From assembly GCF_022539505.1 (NCBI RefSeq), contig NC_061510.1, positions 98,472,292 through 98,536,291 of the forward strand: a stretch of DNA of 64,000 bases, read 5' to 3'. Origin of the DNA: Lolium rigidum. Lineage: Eukaryota > Streptophyta > Magnoliopsida > Poales > Poaceae. The notes under the pieces are model-generated. The model was not told the DNA's origin. It saw only the letters and a program-made list of their open reading frames with translations, and searched no databases. Position 1 is the stretch's first letter; every line of letters starts with the position of its first letter. This document shows, piece after piece, positions 44,901 through 55,945 of this stretch. A program made the position numbers and the translations under genes.

Positions 44901-47900
44901 TTTAATTGTTTGTAGGCATATTATCTTCTTGCCAAGATAAGGATATTGTCCTTGAGTCGCTGAACTTGATTTTCGCCAATGAGGTAAATGCAACAATCGT
45001 TACTTTGTTCTACTTTATTCCACGATTGTAGTGTAAGGTCTTTTTGAGCTTGTACTTCTGTGTTAACTACTTGCAAGTTGTACTCAGATCTGCATGCCTC
45101 TCTTGTTTATAGGTCCGCATTCAGGATACATATACTGCCCTTAGAGGTGTTCAAATAGAGGCACGTGAAATTGCGTGGAACTGGTTGAAGGTACAGTTAA
45201 AAAATATACAACATGTACTAGTGTGTAAATATGCAAGGAAACCCCTCATTATAACTTACACCCTACCCCCAAACTCATGGTGGGTTAATGACACTTAATT
45301 TGGAGAGGTAGATTGGTGAGGAGAACTCGGAAGACACATACTGTACAATAACCACCTGAACCTGCACATGGGAGCACATGAAGGAATAGTCGGCATCAGT
45401 AATTGGTGAGCTCGTGCTTCAGATGGTCTCACACGCACCTGTAATGTCTGAGAAAAGAGGAGTCAGTGTAGTAACAAAAACACCAAAATCCTCAAGGCTC
45501 AAGCAACCACATTAGCCAAGTCACTTGTGATATTAAAAGATCCATAGCCTGCAACTCAGCCTCTACAATCCAACGGCAAAGTGCAGTATGCCGTCTTCTA
45601 GGCAATGAGAGAACCACAAAAGAAATCACTGCTACTAGAAAGGACCAACGATCCAAAGGATCACTAGCCCAAGTAGCATCCAAATAAGCCTGAAGTTGTA
45701 ACAAATTGGAGCATGGAAAGAAAAGATAGTGAGAGATAATCACAAGAAGATATCATAGAACCCGGAGGAGGGTGAATCTGAGTGGGAACAAAAACAAACT
45801 GACTCAAACTGACTCAGAGTGTGAATTGGATAGGAAATATCCAGACGAGTGACAACTAGGTAGACAAGACACCCAACAAGATGAAGATAGTGAGTCGGGT
45901 CAGAAAGAGGCTCGCCATTAGAATCTCGGAAGTGGACTTTGTGCTCCATCATAGTATCAACAATTCGCCCATCACTAAGACTGGCAAGAGTAAGAGCATG
46001 TCTAACAGGCCCCGTATAACCCGCCCACCCCGTAAAATTCCGGCGACATACGGGGCAGGCGCGGTTTGGGCCGTCTAGCAGGCCCCGTATTCGGGCCGCC
46101 CCGTTTCGGCGGAATACGGGGCCCGGAAATCGGCCCCGTCGCCCCGTACATATAGTGGGCGCGAGGTGCGAGTGAGGGGTTAACCCCTCACTCGCAACCC
46201 TAGCTCCGCCGCGCGCCGCCGCCTCCTCCTCCTGCTCCGGCGAGCAATTAGCCGCTCCCCCGCCACGCATTCCACCCCAAAAGCTAGGATGGACTCCCGC
46301 CGCCGCGATGAGGCCTCGCCGGCGAGCGGATCGAAGCGATCCCGCTCGCCGGACACCGTAGAGGAAGCGTGGCGGCTGAAGTGCAAACTTTCCGCCGCCG
46401 GGAGCCGTCGCGCGGCCCGCAAGTACGCAGCGCGCGCGTACGTGCCGGACCCGCTCCGCGAGTTCGCCGCGGGTGGGCGGTGGTACAAGCGGGACCCGCC
46501 GCTCAAGCCGATGAGCGGCGAGGCGTTCGAGAAATGGCGCGCGCAGTGGGCTCGCGCGACCGCGCGGCGTTGGCGGAATGGAGGGCGACCATCGGCGGCA
46601 GCGGCGGCGGCGGAGGAAGCGGAGGCGGCGAGGAGGAAGCGGCGGCGGCGGAAGAGGAGGAAGAGGAGGCGGCCTACCGCCGTGCGGTCGCCTTGTCCGA
46701 GGCGGATGCCGCCGAGAAAGCGGCGGCGGAGGCGGAGGAGGAGGGCGGCGGCCATCGCCGCCGTCCGGGAGTTCGAGGCGCGGCGGGCGCGGGAGGCCCG
46801 GGAGGCGCGGGAGGAGGCGGCGAGGATCGCCTTCATCCCCTACGTCATCCTGGACGAGTAGAGGTAGGTTTAGATGTAGTATGATCTGTAGTATGATCAA
46901 AATGTATGTATGATCCCTAGTATGATCAATGAAGAAGAACTTCCCGGGGTTTTAATTTTTGAAAATACGGGGCGAAATACGGGGTCTGCTAGACGGCATG
47001 GCTCGAAATGGAGCAGTTTTTCGATACGGGGCGAAATAAGAGACTTATACGGGGCAGCGAAATACGGGGCCTGTTAGACATGCTCTAAGAAGATCCTAGA
47101 TGTACTTTTATTGGGAGATGAAGAAGCCATCAGTGGTTTAAGAAACATGAAATCCGAAGAAGTAAACAAGAGGAGTTAAAGGGAATATCACACCTGCGTT
47201 TCAGCCGAGAAGACAGATAAAATGCATCACATGAAGCTCTTAAGAAAAGGTATATGGGGTGACGTGGCTTCACGGGAGGCCAGCAAATTGGGGTCATCTA
47301 TTTAGAAAGGGAAGATCCGTCCGAACCTAAATCCTAGGGCTATGATACCATGTTAGGAAATATGCATCTGGTATTTCCATGAGGCAAAGTGCCAGCATAT
47401 ACACCTGTATAGGTGTCGTAATGGGGCAAATATACAGGGAGTATAAACTACTCTAACAGGTACTCCCTCCGTCCATAAATAGATGCCAAAGATTTATTTA
47501 AATTCGGATGTATCTATACACTAAATCGTGTCTAGATACATTCAAATTTAGACAAACTTTTGGCATCTATTTATGGACAGAGGTAGTATTATACTTTCAC
47601 CTGTGACTGATAACCCTTTTATCTGCGCATGAAGGTGTGATTTCTGGACCCTGTTTGGAACAGAGAATGTTTGTATGTACTCTGGAGAAAATGGAAAATC
47701 TAAACGTTGGATGTTTCTCTTTCTACAAACTTCAGTTGAGATATGTCCAATTATTGGATGTGTTTTCCTATTAACTTCATTTTGAGATTTATGGATTACA
47801 AAGAGGATCCAGGTGCTTTTATATTTGTCAACATGAACTATTCAAGTTGCATATTTTGAAGTAAGCAAGCGAACAATATTTATGAATTTGTTTTGTGATC

Positions 47901-48521
47901 CCGATTCTTTTATACAGACTTCCTTTCTATATCTTCTTTCAGTAGAGTGAATTTGAGGCACCGCCCCACCATTTATATTTTGTGGTTCCTTCATCTCATA
48001 CCTTGGGAAATGATTGATTGGTCATGTTAGTGTTAGTATACTGAAATATTTGAAACACGGTGCTAATACGTGTCCCATTTTGTCTGTCTCCAGGAAAACT
48101 GGGAGCATATCTTCAAAACATTTCCGGCGAGCAAACTAGTGTCAGTGTTTGTTGAAGACATTGTCCCATTGGTACATCTAACCACAGTTCTATTGCCGAG
48201 TCTGCCTATTTCCGCAACCTATACAATTTGAACTAAAAACGCGATACTTATTATGGATCGGAGGGAGTACTTAATTTTGCAGGCATTGTTTCCATGAGGC
48301 GGGCCATAGCTAATGCGCAGTTGCTTGTTTCTTGTCAGTTTTCCTCCAATGACAAGGCAGCAGAGATTTCCAAGTTCTTTGAGACCCGCACAACGGCACG
48401 ATTGGAGAAGACGTTGAAGCAGAGCCTTGAAGTGGTGCGGATCAATGCGAGATGGGCTGAGGGCATCAGGAGCGAGCCCGGGCTTGCACAGACTGTGCGT
48501 GAGCTGCTGGGCAAGCCCTGA
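38907..48521 (+). CDS. APM1: M1-family zinc aminopeptidase (aminopeptidase M1 / puromycin-sensitive type), 19 exons
   Basis: Removes N-terminal amino acids from peptides. The plant homologue APM1 is membrane-associated and affects auxin transport. Exons: 38907-39170, 39270-39415, 39514-39616, 40035-40221, 40315-40408, 40601-40754, 40973-41077, 41165-41281, 41659-41772, 42508-42690, 43515-43797, 43872-43993, 44096-44193, 44465-44642, 44719-44833, 44916-44983, 45113-45190, 48094-48171, 48339-48521. All introns are GT-AG and phases add up, giving 889 residues (Arabidopsis APM1 is about 880). Substrate motif GAMEN is at residues 287-291. Zinc ligands are HELAH 323-327 and Glu346 in NEGFATW. The C-terminal ERAP1-like helical domain is complete. 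The usual first Met of the family (before [12 protein letters not shown]) reads GTG, so the ATG 22 codons upstream is used here. No stop or frameshift was found. Confidence 0.93.
39669..39766. mobile_element. Stowaway-like MITE in intron 3 of the aminopeptidase gene
   Basis: Starts CTCCCTCCTATCCAAATTAATTG and ends with the inverted CAACTAATTTGGATCAGAGG, between TA dinucleotides. The right terminus lacks the last few bases. Confidence 0.55.
45490..45993 (-). pseudogene. Copia RT end and RNase H remnant
   Basis: Encodes [24 protein letters not shown] and [15 protein letters not shown], both also found in the better preserved Copia at 62410-63399 with changes. Several frame errors and missing pieces. 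Confidence 0.75.
45994..47085 (+). mobile_element. Non-autonomous Harbinger-like transposon with its own reading frame
   Basis: 1092 bp with perfect terminal inverted repeats of at least 24 bp (starting GAGCATGTCTAACAGGCCCC) and TAA duplications at 45991-45993 and 47086-47088. CCCCGTAT-like motifs recur near both ends. No DDE transposase. The perfect termini imply a young insertion, inside the old Copia remnant. Confidence 0.85.
46289..46861 (+). CDS. Basic/acidic low-complexity protein inside the Harbinger-like unit, unknown function
   Basis: ATG 46289 ([21 protein letters not shown]) to TAG after VILDE, about 190 residues. The N-terminal 90 residues look like real protein ([35 protein letters not shown]). 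The middle is Ala/Arg repeats. In another frame the middle reads [12 protein letters not shown] and a Glu/Ala stretch including [17 protein letters not shown], which looks more protein-like, so two compensating shifts are possible around 46560 and 46740. No Myb or DDE motif seen. It may be a captured host gene piece or an accessory product. Confidence 0.45.
   Translation: MDSRRRDEASPASGSKRSRSPDTVEEAWRLKCKLSAAGSRRAARKYAARAYVPDPLREFAAGGRWYKRDPPLKPMSGEAFEKWRAQWARATARRWRNGGRPSAAAAAAEEAEAARRKRRRRKRRKRRRPTAVRSPCPRRMPPRKRRRRRRRRAAAIAAVREFEARRAREAREAREEAARIAFIPYVILDE
47463..47586. mobile_element. Stowaway MITE in intron 17 of the aminopeptidase gene
   Basis: 124 bp, starts CTCCCTCCGTCCATAAATAGATGCC and ends with its inverted copy GGCATCTATTTATGGACAGAGGTAG, flanked by TA. 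It sits directly next to the Copia LTR. Confidence 0.88.
48240..48269. mobile_element. Stowaway terminus remnant in intron 18
   Basis: ATTATGGATCGGAGGGAG followed by TA matches one Stowaway end. The other end is not found. Confidence 0.3.
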
Positions 48522-48718
48522 CTGATGATGCGCTGCTGCTGGTGTGTTATATTTCTAATCGCGCAGCTTGATGGGAAAAACTTGGAAGCTGCTTGTAGGT
48601 TTTGCTGTTGTGGTTGACAAAAAGAATGCATTCCTTGTCATCTTCGTCAACCTTGAGGATAGTCAGGGTCCTAATTAGGGCTGCTCCGGCACTGAAGTTT
48701 ATGCCCTCGTAGTTTATA
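48522..48718 (+). other. Presumed 3' untranslated region of the aminopeptidase gene
   Basis: Follows the TGA at 48519-48521 and extends to the adjacent MITE. No clear poly(A) signal was identified. Confidence 0.4.
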
Positions 48719-49016
48719 CTCCCTCCATCCCAGTTCGCAAGGCAAATTCCTAAAAAATATTTGTTCCAAAATCCCTCACCTCCTAGGCACATTTTGCATG
48801 TGGGAGTAAACTAATTCATTTTTGCGTGCAAACACTCCTCTTTTCATCTCCCACCATGCACTAGTACTCCATGCATGTGAAACCACCGCGCACTAGTACT
48901 CCATGATGTGAAAGGCAAAGTTTTTGCATGTTTTAACGTGCAAATTTGAGCCAATGAGAATTCACTTTAGGCCAAGATATTTGAAAATTTTGCCTTGCGA
49001 ACTGGGACGGAGGGAG
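48719..49016. mobile_element. Stowaway MITE, 298 bp
   Basis: Terminal inverted repeats CTCCCTCCATCCCAGTTCGC and, at the right, the inverse of CTCCCTCCGTCCCAGTTCGC, flanked by TA (48717-48718 and 49017-49018). Confidence 0.88.
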
Positions 49017-49018
49017 TA

Positions 49019-49526
49019 TGCAAGCATATGTAGACATCAATATCATCAATGCACCATCTCTCCTTACCCCTCATTGTAGGATGGCGAAAGCTATAACCTA
49101 CGATGATATATACTAGGAAGCAGTGGCGCGGCGCACGCCGCGCCTGTGGTATTATCATATATTGCTAGTGCTAACTAATTTGGAATGTGCCTTGAATAAG
49201 GAACTGTAACATTTAAGTGTGGCAGAGTAAATTAGCTTTCCTTTCAAAAGTGCTAGCATGCGTACGTTGGAGGACACATTCCATAGTAGAGGCCAAGCCG
49301 CACGAATAGATCTTTCTGCTCAGACCTTGCGTGTGGGAGCTGTAAGGAGAGAGTAGCAGAGCAAGGGATATAGATGCAAGAACAGAGCAAGCAGGCGACG
49401 GAGACCAGAGCCGGAGTATGGAGAGATTCAGTACGTTAAGGCTGCGGGTAGGCTGTGGGGTAAAAGGGGGAGCTTTGTTTTGCTCGCGTGCATGGCGATG
49501 GAGCGCTGCGGCTGGTCGAGATCTAA
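49019..49526. other. Unassigned stretch, no gene seen
   Basis: About 500 bp without recognisable coding or terminal repeats. Confidence 0.5.
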
Positions 49527-51688
49527 GAGCATCTCCAGCCGCGTCCCCCAAAGCGTCCCCCAAACCGCGCCGGATTGAGCGTTTGGGGAACGTGGTTTGT
49601 TCGTGCCGCGTTTGGGGGACGTCGCTCCCAGCTGCGTTCCCCAAACGCCACCCCCAAACATTTAAAATAATTTTTTTTAACACATAAACCATTTATATCA
49701 AATACATAAACCATTTATATCAAATACATAAACCATTTATATCAAATGTAGCATATGAATAAAAATATTTGCGAGGACTGTTTTCAAATTAAATTACAAC
49801 AAACAATAAAATAAGTAATCAAATATAATAAATAGGGCTAGATGCTACATCAAGGTGCCACGGTATTTCCTTTGATCCTCCACAAATGCTCAACGAGATC
49901 AGCTTGAAGTTGCTCATGCACATTGCTGTCACGGATCTCTGCGTGCATGGCGAGAAAATCAGCAAAATCTGCGGGCAACTCATGATCAACCTCCGCGAGA
50001 GGGCCTTGACACTCATAGGGACCAACATGTGACCTAACATGATTCTTGCGGTCATCCTCGATGATCATGTTGTGCATGATCACACAAGCCCTGCATCACC
50101 TTCCACATTTGGTCGTGAGACCAGCTTAGAGCAGGGTACCGGACAATGGCAAATTGTGCTTGAAGCACACCAAATGCCCGCTCGACATCCTTCCTGCCAA
50201 GCCTCCTATCGCGTAGCAATGTGAGAATTCTTCAGACCTGATGGATTCGAGATTGTTTGGACAAAAGTGGCCCATTTTGGATATATACCATCGGCTAGAT
50301 AATAGCCTTTGGTATATTGGTGGCCATTGATCTCATAGTTGCATGGTGCAGCATGCCCTTCCACTAGTCTGCTGAACACCGGAGACCGCTGCAACACGTT
50401 GATGTCATTGTGTGATCCCGCCATGCCAAAGAAAGAATGCCAAATCCACAGGTCATAATCTGCCACAGCTTCAAGCACCACACTGCAATATCCATGACGG
50501 CCTTTGTATATACATTGCCAAGCAAACGGGCAGTTCTTCCATGCCCAGTGCATGCAATCGATGCTTCCAAGCATTCCAGGAAATCCTCTGGCAGCATTTT
50601 GTGCCATGATCCTTGCAGTCTCTTCCTAAGTTGGCCCTCTCAAGTAGTATTTGCCAAACTTTCCCACCACAGCTCGGCAAAACTTGTACATGCACTCAAT
50701 GGCAGTAGACTCACTCATGCGAAGGTAGTCGTCCTGTGTATCGGCAGGTGCTCCGTATGCAAGCATCCTCATGGCGGCGGTGCACTTCGAATGGACGAGA
50801 ACCCGAGAACGCCTACGGCGTCGAGCTTGAGCTTGAAGTAGGGTCGAACTCTCGAACGCCGTGGAGGATATTCATGAACAACCCCTTGCTCATCCTGTAC
50901 CGGCGCCGAAAATTGTCGGCTGTGTTGCATCGTCGGCGAAGTAGTCGTTGTGCGGCATGGCATGCCCCTCCATCCTCTGCCGGGGCTTCGACTTCCTTCT
51001 TCCCGGCCTTGATCCTCCGCGGCGCGGCCTCTTCCCTCTTCTCCGCCTCGGCGTCAAGCATGTCCCGGAGGGACGCGATGATCAGCAAATGCTCCCGCAG
51101 GTCGTCGTCGAACGCTTGCTCGTCCTCCAGCGGCGGGGCAACCATCTCATCGTCGCTGTCCATGGCTAAAGCAAAATCAATGGTTAAAATTGCGCCGAGG
51201 CGGACGACGCAACAAACGGCGGCCAATCGCGCCTACACGGCAGAGTCGTCGAGCACCTTCGTGCGTGGAGGTGGGGCGGATTTGACGGCGCGTTCGGGGA
51301 CGCGGCCGGCGACGCGGCGGCGGCGGCACGACCGGCGAGAGCCCCGGCCGCGACAACGGTGCCGACTCTCGGCGAGAGATCAGACGCCCAAACAGCCGGG
51401 AAATCCAGCGGCGGCGGTGGGGTGGGAGGCGCGGGAAGGAAGGAGCGACGAGAAAAGAGGCGCGAACCAACGGTTTATGCAAATAGTCGCCGACATGTGG
51501 GAGCCCGCCTCGCTTTTCGTTGTGTCCGGCGTCCCCGAAGCGTCCCCTGTGGGACGGGAACGGGCTCGGGGCGCCGGACACCGTATAGGGGCGCGCCGGA
51601 CAAAAAAGGGCTTTGGGGGACGCGGCTGGAACGCATTTTTCGTCCGGCGCGCCCCAAATCCCTTTGGAGGACGCGACTGGAGATGCTC
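49527..51688 (-). mobile_element. PIF/Harbinger DNA transposon, full length between termini
   Basis: 2162 bp, with TAA on both sides (49524-49526 and 51689-51691). Terminal repeats read GAGCATCTCCAGCCGCGTCC at the left and GAGCATCTCCAGTCGCGTCC inverted at the right, one mismatch in 20. One transposase gene lies on the minus strand. The GC-rich ends (49530-49660 and 51240-51680) carry further inverted motifs. I see no second (Myb-like) Harbinger gene, so even with an intact transposase it would probably depend on another copy. Confidence 0.88.
49850..51160 (-). pseudogene. PIF/Harbinger transposase, frameshifted
   Basis: Start near 51163 (MDSDDEMVAPPLEDEQ). The basic conserved block RRYRMSKGLFMNIL follows at about 50880. 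The catalytic segment at 50607-50206 has [14 protein letters not shown] (first Asp) and [19 protein letters not shown] (second Asp). The end has [15 protein letters not shown] sequence at about 50070 (Glu). Breaks occur at about 50845 (one C missing), 50795 (CG where CAG is expected), 50207 (TAG), 50190 (extra base beside CAG) and 50090. As read it is non-functional, but the number of real lesions may be small. Confidence 0.8.
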
Positions 51689-51691
51689 TAA

Positions 51692-53288
51692 TACCTTGGT
51701 GCAGAAGATGGGGCTTGGGCGCGACATGATTGTTGCCATTGGCCTCCAACAGGCTTGTAGCTAGATGTCGAGGAGTTGAGCGTGGCGGTGGCTCTATGTT
51801 TTCGGTCAAGGTAAAAAAAGAAGGTGTAGCAGTCTAGCTACACCTATTTTGGCAAATCGGAAGCACTCTATACAATCTGTCAAATTGATGCAAGATCAGC
51901 TACTATCTACTGGTATGTTCTCCTTTACTTCACAAATAGAAGACATATAAAAGAAATTTGTCTTCTGAAATTTCTATCTTCAAAATTTCAGAAGTAACTG
52001 AACATATATAGACCATCACTTACTATTAGCTGTAGTGACTACAGAGAAACACAGTAAGATGAAGGTAGTCTTTAGTACATCGGTCACAGCCATACATAGC
52101 AACAGAAAATACAGAAAAGAAAATACTTATTGTACTGAGTATAGAACCAATCAGTAGCTAACTGTAGCATTTCAGAAAACACTCGACCGCATCGTCCTCA
52201 TTGTGGAGAAGACGATGATCTCGTTGTCTTTTGGACGGGGAGGTAAGAGACAGAGGGGCTGCATCCAATGTCGCTGAAGGTCCAGCCTTGTCCGTGTTGA
52301 GGAAGCGGGCCTCATCGAGATGAATAACCTCTCATTTCCCTTACAGCGGTGGTGTCGCAGTCCGACTTGATTGTCTCGGAGGCACACTTGACCTGATTTG
52401 TTTCTTCTTCTTCTTTGGCTTCTGGTCAGCACTCCTCCAGCTCACAGCCTACCCGCCGGAGGGCTCACGCGTGGGTGACTGCGGTACCTTGCCATACGCA
52501 ACCATCGCACATACCCCCAGGTAGGCCCAGTTCAACCAGAAGTGAAGCAGCCGCCAACTGCCAAATCCATCAGCAGCCAAGCGCTAAATCACCTACAGGT
52601 AGGCCCAGCGATAGCGACACCCCGATCAATCAGAAGCCCTCAAAGCCAGGGAGCTTAGAGCTCTTTCAAGATTACAGCACTTCAGCATTATAACAAAATA
52701 GTATATTTGAAGGACAATAAATAGAGGGTTCGAGCTCTTTTGTGACTCGGTCAATCATAATGGTGCAGCATATCCCGTAAAATGGTCGAGGAGAGTCAAA
52801 AAAAGCCATCATCATATGCTAATACTTCTCACTGGTTCATGTTGGAGAGATCCAATATAAGATATCGTAATGAAGAGGAAAATAATAGGATACCACCAGA
52901 AGAAGCAGCATTGCTAATATGCCAAGGAATAAATCCTCGCTAGGTATAGTCCACAATGGAGTATCAATAAGTGGGGGTATTATATTTTCTTATTGGTGTG
53001 TTCAAGCTTGAAACATTATGCATACATCTACACTCAAGACATGGTATGGTATCCTGTAATATTTTACCACAGTATCAGCACGGATTAATTTTGCTTTGCA
53101 AGGAACCAGGGTACCATATATAATACAATGTGCATGCACACAAACTAAGCTGAACTAAAAAAACGACATGCTAGATGATGATGCAAGGCTGAGTGGACAT
53201 ACCTGGTAAAAGAATGACGGCCATCATAGCGCGCCAAATTCTGTGACATCACCTGATTAGGCATTTCATCGAAGTGATCAAAGGCCAC
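51692..53288. other. Unassigned stretch, no gene seen
   Basis: About 1.6 kb, moderately AT-rich. Short frames at 52172-52693 on both strands carry no domain or supporting splice pattern. Confidence 0.5.
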
Positions 53289-53291
53289 TTA

Positions 53292-53589
53292 GGACATGCC
53301 CAATGCACTGCCCTAGAGGTGCTGCTTCACACCTTTAGCTAGGTTCGGGTGGTCCAAAGTAGGTTCGGATGAGGAGGCAGCCTCCTCTTCAAGAAGTGGG
53401 ATCTTAAGCTTTAAAAGCATGCTTTTTGGAGAGAGAAAGAGATACATAGTGTCATATTTGTGGGGTCTCTTCTCTTTTTTTTCTGACTAAAGTTGTAGCT
53501 TCCATTGGAGAGATAAAATTCACCATGTTGCTTCTTACAACTTTTTTACATGGAGCAGCTAGTTGTGTATGCCACCATTGCTCATGCCC
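53292..53589. mobile_element. Tourist-like (Harbinger-type) MITE, 298 bp
   Basis: Imperfect terminal inverted repeats GGACATGCCCAATG and the inverse of GGGCATGAGCAATG, flanked by TTA (53289-53291 and 53590-53592). Confidence 0.65.
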
Positions 53590-53592
53590 TTA

Positions 53593-55675
53593 CAATATTA
53601 TAGCCCCTTCTGTAGTTTGTACCACTTGCCAGCAAATTCAGAGACATGCTTCTTCTAGAACATTCAGACACATATGAGTCTAGCAATGACCAAGCTTTGG
53701 CAGCGCAATAGAGGAAGAGTGAAATGATTTTTAGTATTGACATCTGGAATACACATCTTAATCTTAACGTTTTTGCTTGGCTTATAAATTGGAATAAAAT
53801 TAACATTCCAAGCCTTTCATAAGGTTGGTCTCAATTGCATCGAGCTAACGCTAACAATCTTTAAGCGAAGAGTTCCATACCATAAATATGCACGCCGTAT
53901 GTAGATATAATAAAGTTTCTCTTGTTACTTAAAACATAGGTTCTCTATGTTAGGATAATTCTCCTATTACAACACCTTGGTGCACTTCTATTGTAGAAGC
54001 ACTGACATCATGAGGCCTTAAGAAATCAACGAAGAATTCTGAAACTGATATACTGTGAATAAATTTGCCAAAGAATGTAATAGGGTATTGAAGCAGCAAA
54101 TAATTGTTAGCATTTTTCTGAACTATAAATGCAGAGGAGGACATTAAAAAGGGAATATTTTAAATGCATGATTATGCAGCAATTTCTGCAATTTCATATA
54201 GGGAATATAAAGACAAACATAACAATTAGGATATAAATGTGGCAGGAATGAACCGTCAAATTTATCTTGTGATTATGCGTAATGCATCCATTTGTGTGAA
54301 TCAGATCGAAGATGCCATCAGATATCCCTGAAACTAACATCAACTTCACCAGTCTCCACCCATGATACCATTGGGTAGGCATCAGCAGCACCACTCTTTT
54401 GTCATCCACAATTGGTTGGGGACCCCGGAGATCTCAGCAGCACGGAGCAAGGGAAGTGGCAGGGGTCACTCCCACTGCGTCCATGACAATCAGTACTCAT
54501 CCAGGAAGAAGTTCCTTGCAGGTTTCTGCAATAACAATCGGATATCACATATTATTTACAAACTATAACATCGGCACATCTCAGTTTACAAAGTGTGGTG
54601 TGAAACTGCTAATTCATGTTAGTATGAATAGGCGATAAAACTGAATCATGACACTGTGAAAAACAGAGAGGAATGTGTACAGATGAGCACACATTAGAAG
54701 CTAAAATTAAACTACAGAGAGTTGTTGTTTTCGGAAAAATAATACATCCTTCAATACCTCTTATTAGCCTACAGTCGGATCATTATATTTAGGAAAGGGA
54801 AACTGCTATAGCAAACCCTTATTTAACTTCTCCATTAAGTACTGAGAATCCCATGAAGTGGTCTGCACAAGAGAGAGCAGCTGCGACGCCCTTGAGAGCA
54901 GTAGCAGCGCTGCATATTACTCGAGCGTGCCCATGCGACATACAGATAAAGATCAGCCGCCATAAGGGCGTCGGGGCAAGTAGTCGACGGCATCGCGGCC
55001 AGGAAACACACGGCAGCGCGGCCGGATATACACGGAGGCGGTGGGAACGGGATGAGACAGGCCGCGTACGCGACGAACTGGCCGCGGATAAGGATGTCAG
55101 ATAGGCAGTGGTAGAAGCCTCACCGCGAGCACTGGCCGCGCCGGCTCCTCCCATGGCCGCCCTGCCACTTGATGGAGAGAAGCGCTGATGTCCTCCGCCC
55201 AGGTAACCGCCCTGGGAAAGATATGAGGACGCCGAAATCGCCCTCCTCACGGCCATCCGCCTTGGGGCCTGGGAAGGAGATGAGGGCCCGATGGTTGCGA
55301 CCCCCGGTGGGGAAGATGTAGTCGGCGGCGATGGGTGGAAGAGTCTGGCTCGTTTTTTTCTTCTAATCTAGGTTTAAGTTCCGAATCGTGAAGACGTGAG
55401 CTCCCAGATTATTCGATGGTAGGGACAACCGCACCGTTTTGACCGCCCCGCCGTGACCGGAGTGAAAGGCAACCGGAAACCGGAAAGAAAACCTACCAAT
55501 CGGTATATCATAACCCGAAGAAAAAAAAACACAAATTAATAGCTGCAGAAAAGAGGAGAACGTGTGACGATCCAATTGGAGGAACGGGAGAGAAATTACC
55601 CCATCTACAGTGCCCAAATCAAGGTGGGATCGTTAATTTGTTTACCTTTTATATAGGGTTTATACGAGCTATGCC
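53593..55675. other. Intergenic stretch with a possible minus-strand exon
   Basis: No firm gene. A GC-rich block at 54880-55330 contains a minus-strand frame (55256-54819) starting ATG with an Ala/Ser-rich N-terminus. This could be a first exon of a minus-strand gene or a transit-peptide-like start, but no downstream exon is recognisable. The rest is AT-rich and featureless. Confidence 0.25.
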
Positions 55676-55691
55676 AACATTGGTGATACCG
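55676..55691. repeat. 5' target site duplication of the LINE
   Basis: AACATTGGTGATACCG, repeated at 61566-61581 directly after the LINE poly(A). Confidence 0.92.
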
Positions 55692-55945
55692 AGTTCCTCA
55701 CATCAACTTTGGCATATAAACGCATGAACAGTCCGTCCCGTGAGTGACGGTGTGGTGCTCTCTTTGAGCGACAGTAAAGCGAAAATAGAAGTTCCCAGAA
55801 AACACTCGATTCCACTCAAATCCACCAACTTTTCTCAAGTCTGATTCCAGTGTAGTTTTCAGATTCGGGCTCGCGAGTGAGTGTCCTAGTTCCCTTGGCC
55901 TGAAATCCCACCACCATACAGATCTAGAGGGGTGTGGCGGGGGTG

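Larger units (their letters stand above)
45222..47458 (-). mobile_element. Degraded Ty1/Copia element in intron 17 of the aminopeptidase gene
   Basis: Minus strand. The 5' LTR is 47458-47351 (108 bp, TGTTAG...CTAACA), followed by the primer site TGGTATCATAGCC (47350-47338), close to the initiator-Met tRNA complement. Most of pol is deleted. The end of RT and RNase H remains at about 45990-45490. A polypurine tract (GAGTTTGGGGGTAGGG on the minus strand) and a 39-bp LTR remnant (45222-45260) close it. The Harbinger-like unit 45994-47085 is inserted in it. Family resemblance to the Copia at 62225 is clear but distant. Confidence 0.75.

Noticed and set aside
46180..46900. Long minus-strand frames opposite the Harbinger-like unit's plus-strand frame
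   Set aside because: GC-rich sequence opens all frames; composition is Arg/Pro/Leu-rich without domains, and the plus-strand frame has the better start and protein-like N-terminus.
54819..55256. Minus-strand 145-codon frame as a gene
   Set aside because: GC-rich, no domain, no recognisable second exon. Kept only as a remark in the intergenic entry.
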